From assembly GCA_018398765.1 (NCBI GenBank), contig JAHBMJ010005864.1, positions 14,549 through 62,761 on the forward strand: DNA of 48,213 nt. The letters run 5' to 3'. This stretch comes from Chromera velia. Taxonomy: Eukaryota > Sar > Chromeraceae. This document shows, piece by piece, positions 9,332-18,996 of this stretch; the first letter of the stretch is position 1, and each line of letters starts with the position of its first letter. A program made the position numbers and the translations under genes. The notes beneath the pieces are model-generated. The model saw only the letters and a list, made by a program, of their open reading frames with translations, did no database searches and was not told where the DNA came from.

Positions 9332-10015
9332 ATAGTCTGTACTGGTGTGTCGTAGGGCGTCTTTACTCTCACACACCCCCTCGTTCAAGACACGGCAGTG
9401 CTGACTGTTACTATGTCTGGGACCCGGTCCAGATGCGGCCAGGGCGTCTCAGTCTGGAACAGTCTGACCTCTGACAGGTTGTCCTCTTTCGAATCTCTCT
9501 GCCTCCTCTCTTTGGTTGCATGTATCGAAGAAACTTGATGTACACTGCACCCCCCTCCGGGGACCCAACGTCGTCGGTGAGGCCTGAGGAGAATCTTCTG
9601 GCTCTGCTTGGGGCTTCATTTTTTCTGCTCTGCCTGTCTGTCTCTTCAATCGCCTCTTCTTCTTTTTCTTTCTTGGTTCTCCTTGCACTTGTCATGCCTC
9701 TCTCTGACTTGTGTTCTCTGCCTCTTCTAGGGCTTCCTAGAGCTCATCTGTCTTTGTGATCTCTCTATGCACTGGTCATGCCTTTCTGTGTTTCTCTGGC
9801 TCTGTCTGACCATTCTGGAGCTCATCGATCTCCCTAGGCTGACTCTTGACTCTATGTGCTTCCATTATAGTTTTGCGCACTCTCGGGCCTGTCTGGAGCT
9901 CATCGATCTCACTGGGCCTTTCTTGTACCTCCTGGAGTTCTCTTGCCATTTCATAGGGGTCTAGATACAGGGGGGGGGGTGGCGTAGTATAGAGAGACAT
10001 GCTTTTGCCCAAGGT

Positions 10016-10395
10016 ACAACGCCCCTAGGGTGTTGTGTTGTATCTATAAGGTCTTAGACAGGCTACACCCCTTTATTATCCTTCATTGACAAAAAATTGA
10101 GCTAAACTCACGAATATGTATCAGCCTATACCCTTTAATATATCAAAATCTAGTTATTAGATCAAAATCAAACATGATTCATTCATTCTTATCTGTTATG
10201 AAAGAAGATGGAAAAAGGTCCTTCTTGGTATATATGTCATTCCATTGTCGTAGAAAGCGCTCTCCCAATGCCTACTTACAACCTGCTACGCCCCTGCAGG
10301 GGCGTTGTATATAGCTGTCGGCCAGAGGCTGACGCCCCCCCCCCGAGGCGCTATATAGACGTAAAGCTGACAACGCCCCTTCATAGGGTGTTATG
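10016..10395. repeat. palindromic ACAACGCCCCT...AGGGGCGTTGT modules inside the LTR element
   Basis: Three related palindromes occur: 10016-10036 (ACAACGCCCCT then AGGGTGTTGT), 10288-10305 (a perfect 18-bp palindrome, ACGCCCCTGCAGGGGCGT) and 10370-10393 (ACAACGCCCCTTCATAGGGTGTT). AT-rich sequence and C or G homopolymers lie between them. They could be the termini of a small nested insertion or structured RNA elements of the retrotransposon. Confidence 0.6.
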
Positions 10396-11017
10396 ATAGC
10401 AATTCTAGACCCTTATGCCATTTCCGTCTCTCTGTGTGCTTTCTTTTACACTTTTTTGCTATCAGGCTCTCTTTAAAATTGGCCTCTTACGAGCTTTGCT
10501 TCATCTTGGGACTCTTTCCTCACTGTTTTGCTTCCAGGCTGTCTGTGGCCTCCCTGAAGCGTTGTAGTCTCTCTCGTCTTTCCACATCTCTCCTGCCTAT
10601 CACTGCCTCTGCGAATCTCTCTGTCTTCTCGCTGCATTGTGCCTTCTTGCTAGTGTGTTGGTTGTACTCTGTTTACACTAACAGGGACCTGCAAAGACGT
10701 TTTCGACTCTTTCCACTCTTTTCTTCTTTCTGTCTTGCTTTGTCTTTCTACTGTTTGGCTCGCCTCTCTACAACTCTCTGCAGCCCCTGCAAATCCTGAG
10801 AGCACACAGGGATCGACTTCGTCAATGAAGTCAACATTCCCTATCATCGGTCTGAGAATGTCTGGAAATCCGGTCTCACTCAGGAATTGGAGTTAATAGA
10901 CGGTCACCTTTCTCTGCCGACAGTTTCCCCATCTTCTCAGCATTTCAATGCTTCTATTTCTAAGTGTTATACTGAGGACACAGTCTGGTATCCCCCAATC
11001 AACTGTGCACCTTTCAA

Positions 11018-11272
11018 TCAGGTGCATAACAGCCAATAGAAAATCACCACCAAGGGGGGTCCTGCAGTGAACGTCCGGCGCTCTTGAGTTGTGAGACGAG
11101 TGATCGTGATTGCAACAGCCTCAGCGATGCTGTCTGCTCTTTCTCCGACACACATCCCAAAAACACGTGCAGCCCTGAGTAATGGCTCCAAAACCTCGTC
11201 GCGGTAGCCACGCGGAATCTTTCCCAGGGGTCGTACTTCAATTTGCACTGCTGTGTACCGACGCAGCTTCAT
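11018..11272 (-). CDS. short ORF behind the primer-binding site, gag-like position
   Basis: The frame starts at an ATG 55 bases inside the 5' LTR and encodes 84 residues (MKLRRYTAVQIEVRPLG ... FYWLLCT). The position is that of a gag start in an LTR element. I recognise no capsid or zinc-knuckle motif. Downstream minus-strand frames are charged, coiled-coil-like and broken, which suggests a decayed gag. Confidence 0.4.
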   Translation of the reverse strand: MKLRRYTAVQIEVRPLGKIPRGYRDEVLEPLLRAARVFGMCVGERADSIAEAVAITITRLTTQERRTFTAGPPLVVIFYWLLCT

Positions 11273-11326
11273 CTCTCTCCAATCAGGTTGTGAGTTCTTC
11301 GTCTTTTGCTCTTGCTAGGCGACACC

Positions 11327-11708
11327 AGTAAAATTTCTAGTGTATACTTAGGTGGGAGTTTGAGACTGGGGAATCTGTCTATGGATACATGTGTTGTTCA
11401 GGTAGAAAGAATAGAGTGGTACGGTCAGGGAGTCAGATAATGTGAGAACTTGTCTCTTGAGGTAGTCCAGAGTTCAGAGAGAGTAATTATGTCTCTCCCA
11501 GATCACACATCTACTTAACTCCTTTCATATTCTGTTACATGAATTACAACTCGATTCAACACAAACAAACAACAGTGTGTACGGATATCATAAATATGGC
11601 TCAGATAAATGCGCGTATCTCCCAATACAGAGATACAGTGCGGCGGCGCGGCGCGGCGCAGTGCCCGTCGCCATGATCCATCCGACCGGACCCAAGCCAT
11701 ATTTCACA
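11327..11708 (-). repeat. 5' LTR (382 bp)
   Basis: This is the LTR next to the primer-binding site in the minus orientation. It retains more GCG triplets in its GC-rich segment (11640-11662) than the other copy. Both copies share CTCCCAGATCACACATCTAC and the AAACAAACAACAGTGTGTACGG blocks without change. Confidence 0.9.
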
Positions 11709-11972
11709 AGTAACATACCCGTATATATCTGTAAAAGAGGTTTTTTTATATCTTTAAGTTTCAATCTTCAAATCATGTTCAATTTTTAGGATTTGAGAAG
11801 TCGTCATTCCTCATTGAAATTCCATCTAGATTCCTGCACACACAGAGGTCCACACCATTTAATGCTATTTTGCCTCTTCCCAGTCAGTCAGTGCTGTCAG
11901 ATCTAAAACAAAGGACTTAAGGCGCGCACACCGCTCCTTGTGTCCCCGAGGTTTTTTCTTCCAGTCTTCATG

Positions 11973-13502
11973 CTAGTCTTCATGCTGGCAGTCTGCCGAG
12001 CAGTAGACGACGAGACTGCAGACAGAACAGGACTTATAGTTCGAGTCGGACTTCCCACACATGGCGCACGGGGGTGGTCTCACATGTCTCAACTCCTTTC
12101 TCGAAAAATGGGAAGTCTTTAATTCAGGTCTTTTGGTTTCTAGTGCAGACTCGAACGCAGCAGGAAAGTCTTGCACGCGCATGCCCCTCAGCTCAACTGA
12201 AGGATGAACCTCCCGCCATGCATCGAGGGCAGGTGTAAGGCTCTCACTACCATCAGCAACAGCAGCGGATGACGCTTTCTCTTTCTGCTGCAGTGAGGGA
12301 ACATTCGCCTCCAACCACGCACACAAAGCGTTGATGGTGGAGGGAATTTCCAACCCGGCGTTGTCAACTGCCTCTCGGAACCGACGCATTTTCTCCAACA
12401 GTTTCTGTCTCTGTTTCATCACGTGCTTGGCAACTGCAGCGTTGTGAAGGGTGACGGTGAGCGCCCCAGCCCGCATCCTCGGAGTGAAATCTTGGAGACT
12501 GCGGGGGCTTGTGTCGAAGTCCGAAATCGCGCGGGTGAACAGATCCATGGCGTCTCCGTTCGCGTCGGAAGACGCGAATGCGTTTTGTGCTGCCTTAAAG
12601 AAGTCTCCCTTCAACGCAATTGCACCGAGAGACTCCACGGCGGTGCCCCAGTATACGACCGGGGAGCCCATGAGATTATTCGACCTCCCTGCCCATAGAG
12701 CAGCTCGAATGAGGTGCGTGAAATCGATCGGTGTGCCTCCGCCCTCTTTGCCTGCCGGGTTGCTCTCGTTGAGAGATCGGACGACCTCCTCCGACATGGC
12801 GGAGACGAGACTGAAATCTGATGACTCTTTCCTGCAGAGGTCCATCAGCAACTGGGTCAGACGGCCGACGTACTCCCCCTCTGTCTTATTTTCCCTCGAG
12901 GTCACTCGGACCTTCGTCACCACAGCCTTCAAGGCGTTCAGGAACAGAGGGCTTTTCCAGAGGAGCATGCGCAACCGTTCGTTCTCCTGAAGAAGACCCG
13001 CGAGCAAGTAGCCGCCTGCAAAGCAGAGGCTCCGCATGGCTGCGAACTGCGGGCTTTCGGGCTGATCCATGAAGGGAACGAAGAATGGGCAAGGGGGAAA
13101 AAGCGACCACCAGGTAAAGACCTTCAGTGCCATACGGAAGAATCCCGCGACCAGGAGAACTTCCGTTGATAGAGCAGCGGGGGAAGAATCTTTACGTCCT
13201 CTTAGTCGATGAGTGCCAAAGAACACCACACGGTGAAATTTCTGAACGGAGTCAAGAATCTGTGTGCACGAAGTCTGAAAGAGAGGAAACGACTCAGGGC
13301 GAGCCGGAAGGAGATTGATCAGTCTCTCATTGAAGCCTTTGAGCTTTACAAGCTCCACGACCACTTCGCGAACAGAAGCAAATCCATCCCCTTCAAGCAC
13401 ACCCTCTGGGATGGCTCGTGTCTCCTCTGCAGGAGACGGAGACGGGGAACTTGTGCTTGGCATATCACACTCAGCTAGTGTTACACCGGAAAAACGTACC
13501 AT
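11973..13502 (-). CDS. MYND zinc-finger protein, C-terminus cut by a 12-bp duplication
   Basis: A single open frame of about 509 residues. The first ATG in frame is at 13502 (MVRFSGVTLAECDMPSTSS); the frame is open upstream to 13577 without another ATG, so a 5' exon is possible. The body is mostly helical and unrecognised. The end is a MYND zinc finger: CAMCGKSDSNYKSCSVCSLV, then VYCSADCQHED and TAG at 11973-11975. The missing ligands follow in the same frame: HEDWKKKPRGHKERC, ending with TAG at 11865-11867. The units CATGAAGACTAG and CATGAAGACTGG lie in tandem, so one copy supplies the stop. MYND domains mediate protein-protein contacts, often in chromatin or methyltransferase proteins; no SET domain is seen here. 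The gene is divergent from VPS15, with about 615 bases between starts. Confidence 0.75.
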   Translation of the reverse strand: MVRFSGVTLAECDMPSTSSPSPSPAEETRAIPEGVLEGDGFASVREVVVELVKLKGFNERLINLLPARPESFPLFQTSCTQILDSVQKFHRVVFFGTHRLRGRKDSSPAALSTEVLLVAGFFRMALKVFTWWSLFPPCPFFVPFMDQPESPQFAAMRSLCFAGGYLLAGLLQENERLRMLLWKSPLFLNALKAVVTKVRVTSRENKTEGEYVGRLTQLLMDLCRKESSDFSLVSAMSEEVVRSLNESNPAGKEGGGTPIDFTHLIRAALWAGRSNNLMGSPVVYWGTAVESLGAIALKGDFFKAAQNAFASSDANGDAMDLFTRAISDFDTSPRSLQDFTPRMRAGALTVTLHNAAVAKHVMKQRQKLLEKMRRFREAVDNAGLEIPSTINALCAWLEANVPSLQQKEKASSAAVADGSESLTPALDAWREVHPSVELRGMRVQDFPAAFESALETKRPELKTSHFSRKELRHVRPPPCAMCGKSDSNYKSCSVCSLVVYCSADCQHED

Positions 13503-14117
13503 GAACACTGTCTCTAAGTCCTCATTCACGAGAAAGACGAATACGTGGGCACAGCTGATGCGTCCATAACTCTCAGGTGCACTGTCACTGCACCGTCAGA
13601 CAAGGACGAAAAGGAAGAGAACACAGACTCGGGAAATACGCTCGATCAAAGGAGACGGGGCCGCGCGGGATGTGCGCGTCTGCTGGGCCGGGGACCGACC
13701 AAAATTGTCTAGCTTGCATGCGAAATCTCCACACAAGAAGATCCTCCACACAGATCCACACAGTGACAGTTTGTTTCTCTCCACTGCTGGGACTGCATTG
13801 CCTTGCTCCCGATGCTTTGTCGCGATGGCTAGCGATTTGGGTTTGTGAAGGATTGAGGGTTGGTCACTCTGTAAGATCTTTTGTTCCCGGGATTCGTTTG
13901 AGGGCGTGACCAGAGGGGCTCGGTTTCCCGTCTCCTTTTTCTGCCTTGAATTCCTCGTCCGTATCTCCCTGAGCGAGTAAGTGCGGGAGCTCTTTTGTTG
14001 TGCTTCCCTTCTTTGCAATTTATGCCCCATCGCTTGTTCTGAGAGGGCACTTTGTTGAACATCTAAAGGGCCTGTGGTAACTGACGCAAAGGAAGATCCA
14101 GAGACGGAGAGCCAAAA
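13503..14117. promoter_or_regulatory. divergent intergenic region between MYND gene and VPS15
   Basis: About 615 bases separate the two divergent start codons. No open frame with splice support is present on either strand (long frames here are antisense overlaps). It must contain at least the VPS15 promoter and 5' leader, and either the MYND promoter or its 5' exon. I see no TATA box that I could defend. Confidence 0.5.
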
Positions 14118-17100
14118 ATGGGCAACAGCGCGGCGTCGCACCTGGCCCTTGCAGAGGTCCTCAAGCACGAGGACTTCATGAGCGCCTTCTCTTCTCTGTC
14201 CGACATCATATCCTACCGTCTCATTGCTTCGAACAAACTTTTCAAGGTCTTCGAGTGTCTCCATTGCACACACGGCCCCGTCTTGGTCAAACTCTTTTTC
14301 CTTCCAGAGAAGACAACCAGTACTGGACAGGAACCCAGAATGTCCGATGATGTGATGACCCGCGTCAAACAAATTCGAATCGAAATTTTCAAAGCAAAAT
14401 GGAAATTCTCTCTGCCTGCACACCCCAATGTGCTCTCTTATCAGGACTGTAGATTGACCGACCAGTGTGTAGTTCTCCTCAGACCTTTCTGTGCCACCAA
14501 CTTAGCAGAACGGGTCCTAACCCGCCCCTTTCTGACAGACTCCCAGATCTGCTGGACGATCTTCCAGCTCGTCCTTGCTCTCTGCCAGATACACGGAATG
14601 GGACAGCCCCACGGGGACATCCGTCCCGAGAACGTTCTTTTGAGCTCCACAGGCCACCTATTCCTCTCCGACCTGGCAGCACAAAAGCCCGTCTTCCTGC
14701 CAGAGGCAGACCCGGCAGACTACTCGCTCTTCTTCGAGACTGAGTCTAGAAGATGTTACCTCGCTCCGGAAAGGTCTGTCAGGCAGATGATGATGATGCG
14801 ACAGTCACAAGCCGACGCGAAGAATAGAAAGGCACATGATTTGTCTATGTTGGTCCGTTAGAAAAGTCCAACTTCGAATGAGCTTTTGTCCTGCATGGTT
14901 CCCCTCTCCGTGTGTTTTTCTGAATTTCATGCGCTCCTTCTCTGACTTTACCCCTTCTTTCTTCCGTCTCCTCTGCAGATTTCTAGCTCACGGAATGACT
15001 CCCAGCAGGCGCCGCGCCGCCGCAGCGAAGGGCTCCACGGGTGGCCAGGAGCAGCAGTTGCAGAGTGGAGCAGGGGACGGAGGGATGCCTTCGGACAGTA
15101 GAGAGACGGCAGCGGCATCCCCCCAGCCTCAGCAGCAGTCTTTGTCTGTGAGTGTGGCGACTGTAGAGGCAGCCCCAGTGTCCTCCCCCCCTCAGTCTAG
15201 GTCGTCTCCCCTTCCCCCTGTGCCCCCCTCACAGGATCTTCCGCCCACTCCCTTGGGGGCCTCTTCGGCTTCTTCACACCATATGACGGTCCCAGATGGG
15301 AAATTTGCGTGTACTCTGAAGGAGAGGTGTGGAATGGATATGTTTGCTGTCGGCTGTGTGATGGCCGAGCTTTGTCTTCACGGTGGAGCACCCCTGATGG
15401 GCCTGCCTGAATTGTTGCAGTACCGTAGTGGTGCCTTCTCTTTGAACCCACAATTAAAGCGAGTTAGAGAGGGAGGGGGGGTAGAAGGGGGAGTGTCTAG
15501 TAGGAGATCGAGTCACTTGGCGGATGTCCTTGAGAAGCTTTTGAGTCTAGAACCGTCAGAGAGACCTTCGGCTTTCGAATTATTAGAAAAGATTCGAAAG
15601 ACAGACGCGGCACCTCCCGCGTTCTTCTCGTGTCTGTTCCCCCTCTCCTGTCTCCTTCTTCACCCCTCATTCCAGTCTCCCGATGCCGCACTCGTGCTCA
15701 TTCGGGCCCATTTGCCGCTTCTGATTGCGCAGACTTTGTGCAACAACAGAAGCGAACAGAAGGATGCGAAGGAGGGCAAAGCGAAGGCTCTGCGCCGACA
15801 AATCCTGAGAGCAGTGGAGGGGGAAGTCCGGGATGCTGTCAGGGATATCGATTCCGTGTCTCTCAAGCAGGTGGGTAGGTAGATTTGCCTCAATTGGTAC
15901 GTGTGACTTGGTCTCTTTGTGTCTGATTCTCGCTCTTCCGTTCCTTTCCCTTTCTTTTGCCGAGAGTGAAGTCTTCCTTTCCTCATGATCTGCTCGTCTC
16001 GTCTCAGACGTCTGTACAGATTGAATGGCGATCGAACCACCGTCTTTCCACCCACCCCCTCCTGCCTGCAGGCCCTCCTTCCTTTACCGAATCCCGGACT
16101 GCCCCCCTCGGCCCCGGATATCCCCCCTCCCCCCACGGCTGCTTATGCGGAGGACTCGCACGGAGCAGCGGTGTCTCTTTCCGGGGGACGGGAAGGGGAG
16201 ACACTGCTGAGTCGTCCCCCTCTTCTGCCCTCGATTTCTTCGGAGGAGTGCGGGTCTGCTTTCACGGAAGCTCTGGTTGCTGCGTGGAAGGAAGCGTGGG
16301 GAGCCCTGGTGGAGGGGGGACGGGTGCCTAATGGAGAGGCACATGGGGAGAGTACAGTGACAGTTGAGGGGGAGGGGCAGACTTCGGGAAGTGGAGAGGG
16401 GGGGCTGGAGCCTGAGAGGCCGGAGGGTTCAGGGGGGGATGGGGACAAGGAAGCGGTCAGTCATGTCTTACCGGTAGTAGGGTTGCTTTTTCCTTGGTTG
16501 TTTCTCGAGGGGGGCAAATACATGAGGCAACAGCAACATTCGATACGTGTTCTGATGGAATGGTTGGGAAATTGTTGTGGTCCTTCGGGTGTTTTCTTTG
16601 CGATGAATCGTTATAAGCAGAGACGAAACAGAAAGGAAGACACTGGCTTCGTCGCGGCGTGTGCGTTCTTTCCTTTCCTCGATCTCTGTGTATGCAGCGT
16701 GTAATTGCCATTTTGGATGAGCGTGTGCGCACCGCCTTCGAGCTTTTGTTCCTCCCGGCGGTGGATGCTGGGCGGGGCGAGGGTGAGGGTGCGGGTGATG
16801 CGGGAGTTGCAGAGGGGGGGGAGGAGGAGGAGGGACAGAAGAGCCTGACCGAGCTAGTAAAAACAGCAGCCACCAAACTTCCCGGCAGTGTGAATCCAGA
16901 TGCCCTTGCAATCATTGCTTCTATTTTGGGGGGTCTGGTGCCGAGAGCGACGGTGCCGAGGGTGAGAACCGCAGGGGTTGAGATGCTGACGCTAGTGGGT
17001 GCGTATGGAAGTCGGGAGACTCTGACGGAGTTGGTCATACCGCAAAGTGTGAGTCTGTTGGGTCACGCGGTTGACGGGCAGGAGGGGGGGCATGAGAGGG

Positions 17101-18965
17101 GCGGCGTTCAGGTGGCGTCTGTGCGGAGTGCGGCTGTTCGGGGTCTCTGTTCGTCTTTGGAGCTTCTGGCTGCGGGGGGGAGGTGGGGGTATGGGCTTTG
17201 GAGTGGGACTGAAAGTGACGAGGAAGAAGAGGGAGGGGTGCATCAGGCGAGTGCTGAACTCTTCTCGGTCAGTCTGTCAAGAAAGTCAGGCAGTGAGAGG
17301 AGAAAGGAATGGAAACTTCCAGTGTGAAGGTTCACGGAAAGATATGCATCCTGTTCTGTTGAAAGTGAAGAATGCAAGTGGGAGGGTGCGCCGGTCGAGC
17401 GTGTTCCAGAGAACTCCTTCTTCGCTTTCTCTTTTGTACCTGTTGATCGGGTCTTTTTCGGGAATTTTCTTGACCCTGTCTCTCTGCAGGAGTATGCTCT
17501 TACTGCTCTCCTGCCACTTGCACACGATTCTGAGGACTCTGTGCGTCTGGCCCTGAGCTCTTGTCTTTCCGGGGTTGCGAAAGCGGGTGCGCGGCTTTTC
17601 GAGTTGGCACAACGAGAAGTGTGCAGACGTGGGGCCCCGACGGGGGGGGCAGGGGGAGGGAGGGGAGCACGCAAACGGGGGGGGGCAGAAGAACGAGAAG
17701 GGGGGAAGGGCGCGACGCAAAGTGCAGAGGGCGTTTCTGTGGCTGCATCTGGTGGGGGGGCGCGCAAGGGGGGTGAGAGCCAAGTTTCAGTTCCGGGAGG
17801 TGAGAGAGAGGGGGGGAGTGTTCAACAGCAGCAGCCGCCCGGATCGCCTTCAAACAAACCGCAAAGAGCAGCACCTGTTGCGATCGCATCATCGTCTTCG
17901 CTGGGGGGTGGGGGGGGAGGTCCTGCAGGTGCAGTTGGGGGTGCAGGCGGTGGAGAGCCTCAAGAGGGGCGAGGGGGGAAGGTTGAGGAGGGAGCGAACC
18001 ATCAAGCTTTGTTGGACGGTTAGTGAGTGAAATTTTGAATGTATTGATCCACAACAGAATGCGATCTTCTTGAAGAAGGGTTCTCTGTCTTCTTGCAACT
18101 GTTGCATTTCTGTCGGTTCGTTCCTCGTTGCTTTTTCATAAGAATCGATGGGTCGTCCGTCATCTGGCGTTCTTCACGAAAGCACCGGTACGTGTGTATC
18201 TTCAGAGTTGGTCTGACCACAACCTATAGAGTGTCTGGTTCTCTCTCTCTTCTGTTCTCTTTTCTTCTTTGCTTGCTATGGGGGGAGTCTGCATGCATGC
18301 AGCTCGGATGCGGAACTTGAAGGATTCGTTACGGTCTATCATTCAGACAATTCTTTTGGCAACGGACGCGGCAACAGACGTCAAAGTTGCCTTGCTTCCT
18401 CAGGTCAGTCGGTTGGGTAGACATACATGCAGTGAGTCTGTCGGCTGGTCCTTTGTCCTATTTTGGGGGGGGGTGAACTGGAATGGAAGGCTCTTGTGCG
18501 GTCTCTCTGGTGGCGTTTCTGTGTGGGATAAGGCGGAAGAGAGAGGTCGGAGGAAGAAACCCGAGGCTGCATGTTCTCTGTCTCTTTGGAGGTCTCTTGG
18601 CTGCACGAATCTGATTTGGGTGTCAAGTTTGTCTCCGAGCTGCATGATTGACGGAAGAAAGTAGAGCTGCTTTCTTCCATCCTGAGTGAGTGTTGATTTG
18701 GGTTGTGCTGTTCCGTTGATGTGATGCAGGCAGCGGAGCTTGCAGAATTCTTCGGACGTTCCGACTTTGTGACTGAGGTGATGCCCTTCTTGATCATGCT
18801 AGCAAACGAGTCGGGAGCTTCTGCGAGGGCTTCCTTGATTTGGCATTTGTCCTCGGAGGAGGTCGTCAGACACATCAGCAAAGTGGGCGTCCAGATCTTC
18901 GTGTGGCCCTGCGTGGAGACGGCACTGCAGGACCCTGACGATTTGGTCAGTCAGTCAGTCAGTCA

Positions 18966-18996
<31 letters not shown>

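Larger units (their letters stand above)
8603..11708 (-). mobile_element. complete non-autonomous LTR retrotransposon
   Basis: Two long direct repeats (8603-9005 and 11327-11708) are flanked outside by the identical 5-mer AGTAA (8598-8602 and 11709-11713), a perfect target-site duplication. Read on the minus strand, each LTR starts TGTGAAATATGG and ends in an inverted copy, ATTTCACT or ATTTTACT. Next to the 5' LTR (11327 downward) the sequence TGGTGTCGCCTAGCAAG begins with the TGG expected of a tRNA primer-binding site. Just before the 3' LTR a purine run GGATGAGGGGGTG (9018-9006) fits a polypurine tract. The 2.3 kb interior has only short open frames, with no protease, reverse transcriptase, RNase H or integrase. 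It therefore resembles a LARD/TRIM-like or gag-only element that depends on a relative. Confidence 0.88.

Noticed and set aside
13596-14423. 275-codon open frame on the minus strand across the VPS15 start
   Set aside because: It is antisense to the clearly coding first VPS15 exon and has no recognisable domain or splice signals; a shadow.
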